This document shows, piece by piece, positions 8,162 through 17,217 of a stretch of 45,164 bases of DNA. The notes beneath the pieces were generated by a model that did no database searches, was not told the origin of the DNA, and saw only the letters and a program-made list of their open reading frames with translations. Source of the stretch: Kyrpidia sp. Lineage in GTDB: Bacteria; Bacillota; Bacilli; Kyrpidiales; Kyrpidiaceae. The stretch's first letter is position 1. Each line of letters starts with the position of its first letter. The translations under genes and the position numbers were made by a program. The stretch is from the NCBI GenBank assembly GCA_029960885.1, contig JASBVV010000024.1, forward strand, positions 1-45,164, written 5' to 3'.

Positions 8162-9027
8162 CGGCTTTCCTCCCCGGCGGGCAGCACCATGGTGCCGATC
8201 CCGCGATCAGTGAACACTTCCAATAACAGGGAATGAGGATCCTCCCCATTGATGATGTGGACGTGTTTCGCTCCGGCCTGCAAAGCGGTGAGACAGGCCT
8301 GGACCTTCGGAATCATCCCGCCGTAAATCTCGCCGGCCTCCACCAACCGCCGGATTTCATCCGCCGTAATCCTCGACACCACTTCCGGACCTTCCGGGCC
8401 CTGGCGCAAGATTCCCGGGACATCCGTGATAAGAAACAATTTCTCCGCCTGCAGGGCGCCGGCCAGGGCGCCCGCCGCCTCGTCGGCATTGACGTTGTAC
8501 CGCCGACCTTCGCGATCGACGCCCACCGGCGCAATGACCGGAATCATGTGCCTGTCGAGCAGCCCTTCGATCAGCGCGGTGTTCACCCGGACCACCTCGC
8601 CGACGTACCCGATGTCCCCGGCGGGATGGTGCTTTTTGACCACCTCCAAAAGGCAGCCGTCCACACCGGACAATCCCACGGCGCCCCCGTCCCTGCGGTT
8701 GAAAGCGGCCACCAGCCGGGGATTCACCCGCCCGGAAAGCACCATCTCCACCACATCCATCACCGTTTCGTCGGTGACCCGGAGCCCTTCGACAAATCTC
8801 GCCCGATGGCCCAAACGCTCCAACATGGCGGTGATCTCCTTGCCGCCCCCGTGCACCACCACCGGGCGGATGCCCACCTGTTTCAGCCAGATCACGTCCA
8901 GAATCACGTCGGTCAATCGCTCGCCCATCGCGCTTCCGCCGTACTTAATCACAAAGATCTTTCCGGCAAACCGCTGGATGTACGGGAGTGCCTCGATGAG
9001 CACCGCCGCTTTGATCTCCTCGGTCAT
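8158..9027 (-). CDS. argB: Acetylglutamate kinase
   Basis: A 289-residue amino-acid kinase that phosphorylates N-acetylglutamate. The ATP-binding KYGGSAM near residue 28, VVHGGGKEI, and NVNADEAAGALAGAL with LFLITDVPG are diagnostic. The ATG at 9027 is chosen: AAAGGAG lies 9 bases upstream and the reading begins TEEIKAAVLIEALPYIQRF like other ArgB proteins, whereas upstream in-frame codons lack a ribosome site. The C-terminus (GMIPKVQACLTAL, HIINGE) includes the region that carries arginine-feedback determinants in hexameric ArgB enzymes. It follows argJ by about 75 bases. Confidence 0.93.
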   Translation of the reverse strand: MTEEIKAAVLIEALPYIQRFAGKIFVIKYGGSAMGERLTDVILDVIWLKQVGIRPVVVHGGGKEITAMLERLGHRARFVEGLRVTDETVMDVVEMVLSGRVNPRLVAAFNRRDGGAVGLSGVDGCLLEVVKKHHPAGDIGYVGEVVRVNTALIEGLLDRHMIPVIAPVGVDREGRRYNVNADEAAGALAGALQAEKLFLITDVPGILRQGPEGPEVVSRITADEIRRLVEAGEIYGGMIPKVQACLTALQAGAKHVHIINGEDPHSLLLEVFTDRGIGTMVLPAGEESR

Positions 9028-9101
9028 CCCCTCAAACTCCTTTGCCCCCGTGCCGTCCCATATCCGTTCGTCCGCGGACCCGCGCGGCACCCGATGCCCG
9101 C

Positions 9102-10346
9102 TCAGGTCCGATAATGGGCATTGATCTCAATATACCGTTCGGTCAGATCACATCCCCACGCCACCGCTCTGCCGGCCCCCTCGCCCACCACCAGCCGCAG
9201 GGGCACCGGGTCACCCCTCAGCACCCGTCGGGCCGCTTCCTCATCAAACGGGACCGCCGCTCCACCCCGGCAGACACAGACATCTCCGATATAGATGTCG
9301 GTTCGGGAGGGATCAAACGGCACTCCGGCATAACCCGCCGCGCATAAAATCCGCCCCCAGTTGGGGTCCGCCCCGTAAACCGCCGTCTTCACCAAACTCG
9401 AGCCGATCACCGCCTTGGCGATTCGGCGGGCGTCCTCCGCGGACCCGGCGCCTTCCACCGCCGCTTCGATCAACCGGGTCGCTCCCTCTCCGTCCCGGGC
9501 GATCGCCTTGGCCAAATCCACCGCCGTCTCGGTCAGCGCCCCGACAAACACGTCCCATTCCGGATGCTCCGGGGTCAGCGGCCGATTGCCGGCCATCCCG
9601 TTGGCGAGCAACAGCACCGTGTCGTTGGTGCTCGTGTCGCCGTCCACGCTGATGCAGTGAAAGCTGGCATCCACCGCCCGGCGCAGGGCCTCCTGCAGGA
9701 AAACCGGGTCGACCGCGGCATCGGTGGTCAAAAAGGCCAACATCGTGGCCATATTGGGGTGGATCATCCCCGAGCCCTTGGCCGCCCCGCCGATCGCCAC
9801 CGGCCGTCCGTCCACCTCGATCTGCCGCACCGCCTCTTTGGGATACGTATCGGTGGTCAGGATCGCCTCCGCAAACGCCCGGCCGCCGTCGTCCCGGATT
9901 TTTTTGGCCGCCTCCTCGATGCCCTTGCTCACCCGGTCCATGGGAAGGGGCACACCGATCACCCCGGTGGACGCGACCCCGATATCCCCGGCATCCAGAC
10001 CGAACAGATCCGCCGTCAGCACCTGCATGGTCAGCACGTCCGCCGCCCCTTGTTCCCCGGTGCAGGCGTTGGCGTTTCCGCTGTTGACCACCACCGCCTG
10101 CAGGCGCCTCTGTTGCCGGATCCGCGCCTCGGTGGCTTCCACCGCGGCGGCCCGGACCCGGTTGGTCGTGAACATCCCCGCCGCCGCCGCCGGCACTTCA
10201 CTGTATAAAATGGCGATATCCGTGCGACCGGCCTGCCCGTCCCGAACCCCGGCGGCCGCGGCACCCGCCCAAAACCCCTTTGGAGCCGTCACTCCCAGGG
10301 AATTCCGGCGATCCACATCCCGCACCTCGTCCCACCGATCGGTCAA
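9102..10346 (-). CDS. argJ: Bifunctional glutamate N-acetyltransferase / N-acetylglutamate synthase
   Basis: A 414-residue Ntn-type enzyme that recycles the acetyl group from N-acetylornithine to glutamate. The self-cleavage site is visible in KGSGMIHPNMATMLAF: the conserved threonine after MA becomes the nucleophile of the beta chain. Other family blocks are NSGNANACTG and GDTSTNDTVLLLANG. The start is a TTG at 10346 preceded by AAGGG at a spacing of about 7; no better in-frame ATG or GTG is near. Whether it can also use acetyl-CoA (bifunctional) cannot be read from sequence. It is second in the arginine operon. Confidence 0.92.
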   Translation of the reverse strand: MTDRWDEVRDVDRRNSLGVTAPKGFWAGAAAAGVRDGQAGRTDIAILYSEVPAAAAGMFTTNRVRAAAVEATEARIRQQRRLQAVVVNSGNANACTGEQGAADVLTMQVLTADLFGLDAGDIGVASTGVIGVPLPMDRVSKGIEEAAKKIRDDGGRAFAEAILTTDTYPKEAVRQIEVDGRPVAIGGAAKGSGMIHPNMATMLAFLTTDAAVDPVFLQEALRRAVDASFHCISVDGDTSTNDTVLLLANGMAGNRPLTPEHPEWDVFVGALTETAVDLAKAIARDGEGATRLIEAAVEGAGSAEDARRIAKAVIGSSLVKTAVYGADPNWGRILCAAGYAGVPFDPSRTDIYIGDVCVCRGGAAVPFDEEAARRVLRGDPVPLRLVVGEGAGRAVAWGCDLTERYIEINAHYRT

Positions 10347-10482
10347 ACCTCATCCCTTCTTTCTCCGCGCCCATCGGACCCTCCCGGCATCCGCCGGCCC
10401 ATCCGTGGAGGTCGACGGCTTCGCGGCCCGATTCACCCGTCTCCCGGCGCACACCCGGATACCCTCGACACAACCGGGAGAT

Positions 10483-11565
10483 CTACGGATACAGGGGAAC
10501 CCGCTCCAGCCCCGCATTCTCGGGCCAACCCATCATCACATTGAAATTCTGCACCGCCTGTCCGGCCGCTCCTTTGACGAGATTGTCGATGACGCTCACG
10601 ACGATCAGCCGTCCGGTCCGGCTTTCCACCGTGAGACCGATGTCACAGAGATTGGTCCCACGAACCTCTTTGGTTTGCGGCCACTGCCCCGCCGCCCGGA
10701 CCCTGACAAAAGGAGCATCCCGATATGTCTCCCGGTACACCTCCAGCACCTCTTCGGTGCTCATCCCTCGCCAGCGATCGGCCAGTTGCCCGTAGGCGGT
10801 GACCAGAATTCCGCGGCCCATGGGCACCAGATGCGCGGTGAACGAAACCAGCGCCCTTCGGCCTCCGATCGTCTCCAGGTGATGTTCGATCTCGGGCGTA
10901 TGTTGATGGGAGGCCACTTTGTACGCCTTAAAATTCTCCGCCACCTCGGCAAAATGGTTTCCGGGGTTCATCCCCCGCCCCGCTCCGGTCACTCCGGACT
11001 TGGCATCGAGAATCAGCCCCCCGGGATCCACCCCGCCGGCGCACACCGCCGGGAGAAGGCCCAGCAAAGCGGCCGTGGGATAACAACCGGGATTGGACAC
11101 AAACGCCGCCCCGGCCACCCGGTCCCGGTTCCATTCCGTCAGGCCGTACACCGCTTCTTCCTGCCAACGCTCCGGCGGAGGGTCTTTTTTATACCATTCC
11201 CTGTACAGCGATCCCGGAATGCGAAAATCCCCTCCGAGATCGATCACCTTCACGCCCCGTTCCCGCAACTGCGGGGCCATGATCGAGGAGAACCCCGCCG
11301 GAAGGGCGAGGAACGCGATTTGCGCCGCTTCCGCCACCCGTTCTGCATCAAACGACGCCAATTCCAGATCCGCGATCCCCGACAGATGGGGATATACGTC
11401 GGACATTCGTTTTCCGGCATAAGAATCGGACGTCGCCATCGCCAGTTGGACCTCCGGGTGCCGGATCAGCAGGCGGACGAGTTCCACGCCCGCATATCCC
11501 GTCGCTCCCACCACCGCCACTGGAACCACCGGACGCACCTCCACTCCCGTATCGATCGTACCCAT
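10483..11565 (-). CDS. argC: N-acetyl-gamma-glutamyl-phosphate reductase
   Basis: A 360-residue NADPH-dependent reductase, third step of arginine synthesis. The N-terminal Rossmann motif VVGATGYAGVELVRLL, the active-site VSNPGCYPTAALL (catalytic Cys) and the conserved histidine region are present. A GTG at 11574 is in frame, but the ATG at 11565 has a better ribosome site (GGTGG about 5-6 bases upstream). It is first in the operon, directly behind the promoter and ARG-box-like palindrome. The 136-base gap to argJ holds no gene. Confidence 0.93.
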   Translation of the reverse strand: MGTIDTGVEVRPVVPVAVVGATGYAGVELVRLLIRHPEVQLAMATSDSYAGKRMSDVYPHLSGIADLELASFDAERVAEAAQIAFLALPAGFSSIMAPQLRERGVKVIDLGGDFRIPGSLYREWYKKDPPPERWQEEAVYGLTEWNRDRVAGAAFVSNPGCYPTAALLGLLPAVCAGGVDPGGLILDAKSGVTGAGRGMNPGNHFAEVAENFKAYKVASHQHTPEIEHHLETIGGRRALVSFTAHLVPMGRGILVTAYGQLADRWRGMSTEEVLEVYRETYRDAPFVRVRAAGQWPQTKEVRGTNLCDIGLTVESRTGRLIVVSVIDNLVKGAAGQAVQNFNVMMGWPENAGLERVPLYP

Positions 11566-11579
11566 CACATCCACCGGCT

Positions 11580-11593
11580 TGTATGATTATACA
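11580..11593. promoter_or_regulatory. ARG-box-like operator overlapping the argC -10
   Basis: The 14-base near-palindrome TGTATGATTATACA fits the TGNAT-N4-ATNCA layout of ArgR/AhrC boxes and covers the -10 hexamer. Repression by an ArgR-type regulator with arginine is the natural inference. Its third positions differ from the usual consensus (T for A/C), so binding strength is uncertain. Confidence 0.6.
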
Positions 11594-11614
11594 GCATCAT
11601 GCATAAACACTCAA
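11586..11614 (-). promoter_or_regulatory. Promoter of the arginine operon
   Basis: On the minus strand TTGAGT (11614-11609) and a perfect TATAAT (11591-11586) are separated by 17 bases (11592-11608). This is a sigma-A type promoter about 20 bases upstream of the argC start. Confidence 0.8.
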
Positions 11615-11834
11615 TGCCGGCCCCGGTGTTTCCACAGACCGGCACCCACCACCGCTTACGCCGCCGTCCACCACGACCGCCGGCCAATTGCCCCCCGATG
11701 CCCAGAGCGGGGTCGTCGGCCGCCAAGCTCCCGGCGATCCAGCCCAACACTCCGGCACCAGGACACACCAGCCAACGCATCCGGTCCAACAAGAGGCGAA
11801 TCCAATCGCAAGGCGGAGCACCTCGTCGGCTCTG

Positions 11835-12374
11835 TCAAACCCAGTGCGAGAGCACCAATCCCCCATAGGCGAAGGCCGCGAGAATCACCAGGGCGGGATG
11901 GAGCTTGCGCCACACCAAGGCCCACAACGACACCGCGGCAATTCCGAGGAATTGCCCGGCGCCGATCCCGTGCACCGACTCCCGCCCCATCTCCACCGTC
12001 AACAACAGCAACATCACGGCGATCACCGGCTGAACCAACAGCGTCATCCCTCGAACGGCGCCGGACTGGCGAAATCGGGCCAGCAAGCGCATGAATACAA
12101 TGAGGCCGACAGCGGTGGGCACCACGGTAGCCGCCAGGGCAATGAAAAATCCCGGCCACCGGCCGACCTCGTATCCGACGAACGCGGCAATTTTTGTCGC
12201 GATGGGCCCCGGAAGTGCGTTCGCCACCGCGAGCACGTCGGCGAACTGCGCGTTGGTCAGCCAATGATACCGATGAACGATTTCTTCCTGCATCAGCGGA
12301 ATCGAAGACGGCCCGCCCCCGTACCCCAAAAGGTTAGCGATCAAAAATCCCCAGAACAGATGCCACCAGCTCAC
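11835..12374 (-). CDS. Chromate transporter (CHR domain), second half of a pair
   Basis: A 179-residue membrane protein with one CHR domain. The signature is FLIANLLGYGGGPSSIPLMQEEIV followed by ANALPGPIATKIAAFVGY, with five or six hydrophobic stretches. Its GTG start overlaps the stop of the first CHR gene as GTGA, so the two halves are made together, as in other short-chain CHR pairs, which form a functional unit. The family exports chromate or carries related oxyanions; substrate here is unproven. No terminator is evident in 11616-11834, which otherwise looks empty. Confidence 0.88.
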   Translation of the reverse strand: MSWWHLFWGFLIANLLGYGGGPSSIPLMQEEIVHRYHWLTNAQFADVLAVANALPGPIATKIAAFVGYEVGRWPGFFIALAATVVPTAVGLIVFMRLLARFRQSGAVRGMTLLVQPVIAVMLLLLTVEMGRESVHGIGAGQFLGIAAVSLWALVWRKLHPALVILAAFAYGGLVLSHWV

Positions 12375-13165
12375 CGCAGCGACGCCTCCTTTCCGTCACC
12401 CGAAGAGGAACTCTCCGGAGAGGAGCGATCTTTCGGCGTGCCGGGCTCACGTCGCTCCTCTCCCTCTTCCGGTGGAGGATCGACGGGGCCGGCACCGGGG
12501 TGCGGGCGTTCGCCCGATCCCACCCCGGGCGGCTCCGCTGTCTCTTCGGAGTGCGCCGCCATCCCCCGCCTGCGGGTGCGGATGAGATCCGTCACCCGCA
12601 GATGGACACTCCCGTACAACAGCGCCGCCAAGACCACCAGAGCGGGATGTACGCCGGCCGGACCAAGCAGAAGAAAAGCCACCACCCCTGCCGCCAAGGC
12701 CATCCGCCACCCGAGACCCCGACTGGCCACTGCGCCGAACTCGTAGGCCATCACCGCCAGCATGACCACGATCACCGGTTTGACTGCGGCGATCATTCCG
12801 GCCACGACGGCGGAATGCTGGAGCGCATACAGCGACCCGAGAAGCACCACCATCGCCGCGCTGGTCGGCAGAATGTGCGCCACCACCGCCACCGCCGCCC
12901 CCACAGCCCCTTTGAGGCGATATCCGAGGTAGGCGGCCATCTTCGTGGCGATCGGTCCGGGAAGCGCATTGGCCAGAGCGACGATTTCTCCGAATTCGTC
13001 GTCCGCCATCCAGCCGTAACGGCGCACCGCCTCGTGCCGCATCAGAGGGATGACTGAGGGACCGCCGCCGTACGTGAAAATTCCCGTGCGCACCATGGCG
13101 ACGATCAGGTTCCACCACGGTGCCGCCCCACCCGCCGCTCGTCCCTTGGACGCCGCATTTTCCAC
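12371..13165 (-). CDS. Chromate transporter (CHR domain), first half of a pair, with hydrophilic tail
   Basis: A 264-residue protein with a CHR domain in residues 15-200 (GIFTYGGGPSVIPLMRHEAV, ANALPGPIATKMAAYLGYRL). It has an unusual C-terminal extension of about 60 residues rich in Pro, Gly, Glu and Ser (for example PPPEEGEERREPGTP) that is probably disordered and cytoplasmic. The GTG start has an AGGCGAG site about 8 bases upstream. It is the first gene of a two-gene CHR unit. Confidence 0.87.
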   Translation of the reverse strand: MENAASKGRAAGGAAPWWNLIVAMVRTGIFTYGGGPSVIPLMRHEAVRRYGWMADDEFGEIVALANALPGPIATKMAAYLGYRLKGAVGAAVAVVAHILPTSAAMVVLLGSLYALQHSAVVAGMIAAVKPVIVVMLAVMAYEFGAVASRGLGWRMALAAGVVAFLLLGPAGVHPALVVLAALLYGSVHLRVTDLIRTRRRGMAAHSEETAEPPGVGSGERPHPGAGPVDPPPEEGEERREPGTPKDRSSPESSSSGDGKEASLR

Positions 13166-13221
13166 CGAACTCGCCTCGCTTCAACCGAATCTGTATGTTC
13201 CTGAGCCTCCGGATTGGCACC

Positions 13222-13248
13222 CGGACATGCCTGTCCGACGCTATCTTA
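13222..13248 (-). promoter_or_regulatory. Possible promoter element and palindrome upstream of the CHR pair
   Basis: A TAAGAT -10-like hexamer on the minus strand (13248-13243) is followed at once by the inverted repeat CGGACA-TGCC-TGTCCG (13222-13237), which would lie at the transcript start. No good -35 is visible. It could be an operator or a 5' hairpin. Confidence 0.35.
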
Positions 13249-13368
13249 CCACGAGGACACCCGGGGATGCAGGAACGAACCGCGCATCAATCCCGTGCCG
13301 GTTGGTTCCCGTGCGCCGGGTGTGGGTGAGCCGAACGCCCCGAGGTTCCCGTTTCCCGGCATCTTCGA

Positions 13369-14310
13369 TCATGGTCCGGGCCGGTGTTCCCCGGACGCCG
13401 CCTCCCCTGCCCTCGCCGTGGCGCCGGTTCGCTTTCGCCCGCCGGTCAACGTCAGCGTCACTCCGGCGACCACCAGAAGGCACCCGAGCCACTGAACGGC
13501 CCCGACCGGCTGTCCGAGCAAGGTGGCAAGCAGCAAGGTAAAAACCGGCAATAGATTCATAAAAATGCCCGCTTGACCCGCTTTGATGCGAACGACGCCC
13601 TCATTCCAACACACGTACGCCACCACCGATGCAAACACGCCAATATACGCCACGCCGAACCATGTCGCCGGGGTCGGCACGAAACGCCAGTCCAAGGCGG
13701 CCGGAATCAATCCGAGAACGGCCCCCATGCCCGAAGTCACCCACGCCGTGGTCATCGCTCCGACATCGCGCTGCACCCGGGGGACGTACAAGGAATACAC
13801 CGCCCACAACACGACGCAGACCATCATCAACCAATCCCCGGGGTTGAGCCGCAAATCGGCGAGGATGCGCCAGTCGCCCCGGCTGACCACCGCCACCACC
13901 CCGGCCAGGGAAACCAACAGGCCGAGCGCCTGGGCGGCGGAAATGCGGGTCCGATCCCACCAGGCGGCCAGGACGGCGATCACCGCGGGATTGATCCCGG
14001 AGATCAATGACGCGTTCACCGCGCTGGTGTGGTGCAGCGCTTCATACAAAACGAAGCCGTACCCCCCCACCCCCGTCACTGAGAGAAACGCCAGGCCGCC
14101 GAGATGCCGCCGGATCACCGCCGCACCCCGAAACCCCGGCCTCGTCCATTCACGCCGGGCAAAAGGCCACAACACCGCAAAAGCGATCCACCAGCGCACC
14201 GCGGTCAAGGCCCCCGCGGAAACCAGCGAGGCCAGCGCCGCGCCGAACAAATAATTGCCCGCCCAGAAGAGGATGGCCGATGTCAGAAAGACCACGGCCG
14301 CCTTATCCAT
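13369..14310 (-). CDS. EamA/DMT family transporter
   Basis: A 313-residue drug/metabolite-type exporter with about ten hydrophobic segments and two EamA repeats (residues about 1-140 and 150-290). The first repeat begins AVVFLTSAILFWAGNYLFG. The ATG at 14310 overlaps the end of the upstream gene as ATGGATAA and has GAGG 9 bases before it. That overlap suggests coupling to the YhaN-like remnant, although the two functions have no known link. Substrate unknown. Confidence 0.87.
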   Translation of the reverse strand: MDKAAVVFLTSAILFWAGNYLFGAALASLVSAGALTAVRWWIAFAVLWPFARREWTRPGFRGAAVIRRHLGGLAFLSVTGVGGYGFVLYEALHHTSAVNASLISGINPAVIAVLAAWWDRTRISAAQALGLLVSLAGVVAVVSRGDWRILADLRLNPGDWLMMVCVVLWAVYSLYVPRVQRDVGAMTTAWVTSGMGAVLGLIPAALDWRFVPTPATWFGVAYIGVFASVVAYVCWNEGVVRIKAGQAGIFMNLLPVFTLLLATLLGQPVGAVQWLGCLLVVAGVTLTLTGGRKRTGATARAGEAASGEHRPGP

Positions 14311-15817
14311 GTCGCACATCCTCACTCGCCGGGACCGCACCTTCCCAGGTGGTCAAATCGACCACCTCGACCCCCGGGGTCACCCGGCGAAAATCCGCCA
14401 CCACCTCTGGATGGCAGGTGAGGTAAAACACCTGCCCCTCCCGGGCCAACTCCGCGAGCAGCGCGGCGGCTCGTCCCCGGCGCTCCGGATCAAAATTCAC
14501 CAGGACATCGTCGATCACCACCGGCGGTGCCAACCCTCTTTTCCGCAGATCATCGATCAATCCCAACCGCACCGCCAGATACATTTGCTCCGCCGTTCCC
14601 CTGCTCAGTTGATGCAACGGCCACCTCCGACCACCGCTGTCCTCGGCATACCAGATGTCCTCTTCCAGAGGCACCACAATTCGATGATACCGCCCGCCGG
14701 TCAACGCGGCGAACAGAGTCGATGCCCGGCGCATCACCGCGGGCTGCCGGTCCCGTTCGTACCGTTCCTTCGTTCGGCGAAGCAAATGCAGTGCCAAGGC
14801 GTCCACCGCCCACTCCCGGGCTTCCCGACGCAACTGGGCGGCAATCTCTTCCCGGCGCTGCAGCCAATACGCGAGCGAGCGCCCCTCTTCCAATTCCCGG
14901 AGTTTGGCCCCGTGCTCCGAGCGCCTGGCGCCGAGGTCCCGGACCCGGAGATCCACCTCTTCTTCTTCCCGGTCCAAATCTTTGAGCGCATCCTCCAGCG
15001 CCGCGAGATCCCACCGGGACACCCGGTCGAATTCCTGTTCATCTGCGGCGAGGCGCCGCATTTGTTCCTCCAGGGTTCGGCGCTTTTCCTGCCATTCTCG
15101 CCGCTGAAGGAGCCGCGGGCGAAGCCGGCGCCAGTGATCTCCGTCGGCGGCCCCCACCGCGGACCATCCCTGCCGGAGCGCTTCCTCCGCCGCGGCCAAC
15201 CGTCCGGCAACCTGTCGACACTGGACGGAGATTTTTTGCAGTTCCTCTTCAACCCGTTCCCGACGTTGGGCCCGTCGGGCCTCGTTTTCCAAGGCGGCCT
15301 GCAGCCGGTGGCATACCTGGACATCCCAGGCGGCTTGGGCGGCCGGGTCCGCATCATCCGGGAGTTCGGGCGTTTGTAAACCGGCCCGTTCGCTCAGCAT
15401 GACCAACTCCCTTCGCCAGGTTCGCCCCAGCTCTTTCAGTTGTTCCTCCTTGCGGCGGCGATCGGCCATTTGCCCTTGGAGCGCCCGCCACCGATCGAAG
15501 GTGTCCAACGCCACCGACACTTGGGACCACGACCACGCCGTGGGCAGCCCCTGTCCGATCAGCCAGGATTCCCACGCATCCCGGGCATCTTTCTTCTTTT
15601 TAGCCGCTTCTTCCTCCGCCCGTTGTTCCGCCCGGAGCGATCGCAGGGCCGCCTCCTCCTCGCGCCGCAGCCCTTCCACCCGTCCGCGCCCCTCCTCCAT
15701 CCGTTCCGTCCGACGGGCCGCCTCGTCCAATCGGGCCTCCAGGGCCTCGGCTTCCCGATCTTCCCACTCTTCTTTGCCGAACAACGCCACCGCCAGACGT
15801 CGCTCTTCTTCCTTCAT
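14303..15817 (-). CDS. C-terminal half of a YhaN-type coiled-coil AAA ATPase (N-terminus missing)
   Basis: A 504-codon frame made of long coiled coil (residues 1-385, Glu/Arg/Ala-rich) followed by a C-terminal ABC/SMC-type ATPase lobe. The lobe has the signature-like SRGTAEQMYLAVRLGLI, a Walker B VVIDDVLVNFD (about 433-443) and a switch histidine in YLTCHPEVV. This matches YhaN-like partners of SbcD-type nucleases. The N-terminal lobe with Walker A, which such proteins need, is absent. The frame begins at an ATG directly preceded by TGA, at the exact point where glutamate dehydrogenase similarity ends. It is probably a deletion remnant and unlikely to be an active ATPase alone. Confidence 0.7.
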   Translation of the reverse strand: MKEEERRLAVALFGKEEWEDREAEALEARLDEAARRTERMEEGRGRVEGLRREEEAALRSLRAEQRAEEEAAKKKKDARDAWESWLIGQGLPTAWSWSQVSVALDTFDRWRALQGQMADRRRKEEQLKELGRTWRRELVMLSERAGLQTPELPDDADPAAQAAWDVQVCHRLQAALENEARRAQRRERVEEELQKISVQCRQVAGRLAAAEEALRQGWSAVGAADGDHWRRLRPRLLQRREWQEKRRTLEEQMRRLAADEQEFDRVSRWDLAALEDALKDLDREEEEVDLRVRDLGARRSEHGAKLRELEEGRSLAYWLQRREEIAAQLRREAREWAVDALALHLLRRTKERYERDRQPAVMRRASTLFAALTGGRYHRIVVPLEEDIWYAEDSGGRRWPLHQLSRGTAEQMYLAVRLGLIDDLRKRGLAPPVVIDDVLVNFDPERRGRAAALLAELAREGQVFYLTCHPEVVADFRRVTPGVEVVDLTTWEGAVPASEDVRHG

Positions 15818-16946
15818 TCACTTCTTCTTCCGTCCAGTAATAATTCATCAGATTTTGCACCCATTCAAAATACGACACGGTGACACCCCCGGCATTGGCC
15901 AGGATGTCCGGAATCACCAAAACACCGCGCTCGTGAAGGATGCGGTCGGCTTCGGGGGTGGTCGGTCCGTTCGCCGCTTCGGCGACGATTCGGGCCTGGA
16001 TCCGCTCGGCGTTGCCGGCCGTGATCACTCCTTCCAAGGCGGCGGGGATGAGGATATCCACATTCAATTCCAGGAGACGGGACGGCTCCAGACGATGGGT
16101 CGGCCCGTATTCCAAGAGGCGACCGGCGGCTTTCGCCTCAGCTACCTTGGACAGGTCGAGGCCGGCCGGGTCGTACAGGGCGCCTGTCGAATCGCTGACC
16201 GCCACCACCCGACAGCCCGCGGCGGCCAAGAGCTCCGCCGCCGTTCGACCGGCGTTTCCGTAACCCTGAACCGCCACGGTGGCTCCTTCCAGGGAAAGGC
16301 CGAGATCCCGCGCCGCTTCGACGATGGTGTCCACACATCCCCGGCCCGTGGCCTGGGCCCGACCGAGCGATCCTCCGATGATCACGGGCTTTCCGGTGAT
16401 CACCCCGGGGCTGAACGTCCCCTGCAGGCGGCTGAACGTGTCCATCATCCAACCCATGACCCGGGGGTTGGTGTACACATCCGGGGCGGGAATGTCTTTG
16501 TCGGGACCGATCACCTGGGCGATGGCCTCCATATATCCCCGACTCAGCCGTTCCAGTTCCCCTTCGGACAGCGTGTGAGGATCCACCGCGACTCCGCCTT
16601 TGGCACCGCCGTACGGAAGCCCGACCACGGCGCATTTGAACGTCATCCACATGGAGAGCGCCTTGACTTCGTCCAGGGTGACCCGGGGGTGAAAGCGGAT
16701 GCCGCCCTTGGTGGGGCCCACGGCGTCATTGTGTTGAGATCGATACCCCTCGAAAACCCTGAGCGTGCCGTCGTCCATTTTCACGGGAAAATGAACGGCG
16801 AGCACCCGTTTTGGCCGCTTGAGGATTTCGACGGCGTCCCGGGAGACCCCCAGATGTTCTGCGGCTCTTTCGATCTGTTCCTGAACGATTTCGTAGGGAT
16901 TGAGGGTTTCTGCAGAAGAATGTGTCAGGGATAAGGACACGTGCAT
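15600..16946 (-). pseudogene. Glutamate (Glu/Leu/Phe/Val) dehydrogenase, C-terminally truncated
   Basis: An NAD(P)-dependent glutamate dehydrogenase for about the first 378 codons (to near 15813): TGYRSQHNDAVGPTKGG-type substrate block (here GYRSQHNDAVGPTKGGIRF), catalytic-lysine motif PYGGAKGGV, PAPDVYTNPRVMGW, and Rossmann motif VQGYGNAG. Family similarity ends at NLMNYYWTEEEVNE; the last 45-50 residues of normal enzymes (about 425) are missing. The frame then runs out of register through the YhaN-like gene as Gly/Arg-rich peptide until 15600. The lost C-terminal helices close the active site and help oligomer packing, so activity is doubtful. The start could also be the GTG two codons in (16940), which has AAGGTGG at spacing 7. 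Confidence 0.75.
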
Positions 16947-16985
16947 TCCACCTTCTTTCCGTTGAATGGACGTTGCGATTCTTCC

Positions 16986-17014
16986 AGTATAGCGTGGTCG
17001 AAGGTGTCTCACAA
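16986..17014 (-). promoter_or_regulatory. Promoter of the glutamate dehydrogenase gene
   Basis: TTGTGA (17014-17009) and TATACT (16991-16986) on the minus strand, separated by 17 bases, sit about 40 bases before the start codon. A normal sigma-A promoter remains in front of the truncated gene. No sigma-54 element was seen here. Confidence 0.75.
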
Positions 17015-17217
17015 GTCTTTATCTGAATCGAAACAGAAATTTCGCATTTTAAGTCCGGACAGTGAGGGCCTGCGATGGCTACGGCCGAACCTTCGCCGCG
17101 GCAGGCCGCCACCGTAGGGGCCATCCCGAGGATTCGTTTTTCTGTCAAGCGTTTTCTGCTACTGTTAGCATAAAAGAATGTACGGTACGCGGAGGATCAC
17201 AGAACGGGGGGGCCAAG

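Noticed and set aside
9724-11586. Very long plus-strand open frame (620 codons)
   Set aside because: Exactly antisense to argJ and argC, which have clear motifs; long antisense frames are common in GC-rich coding DNA.
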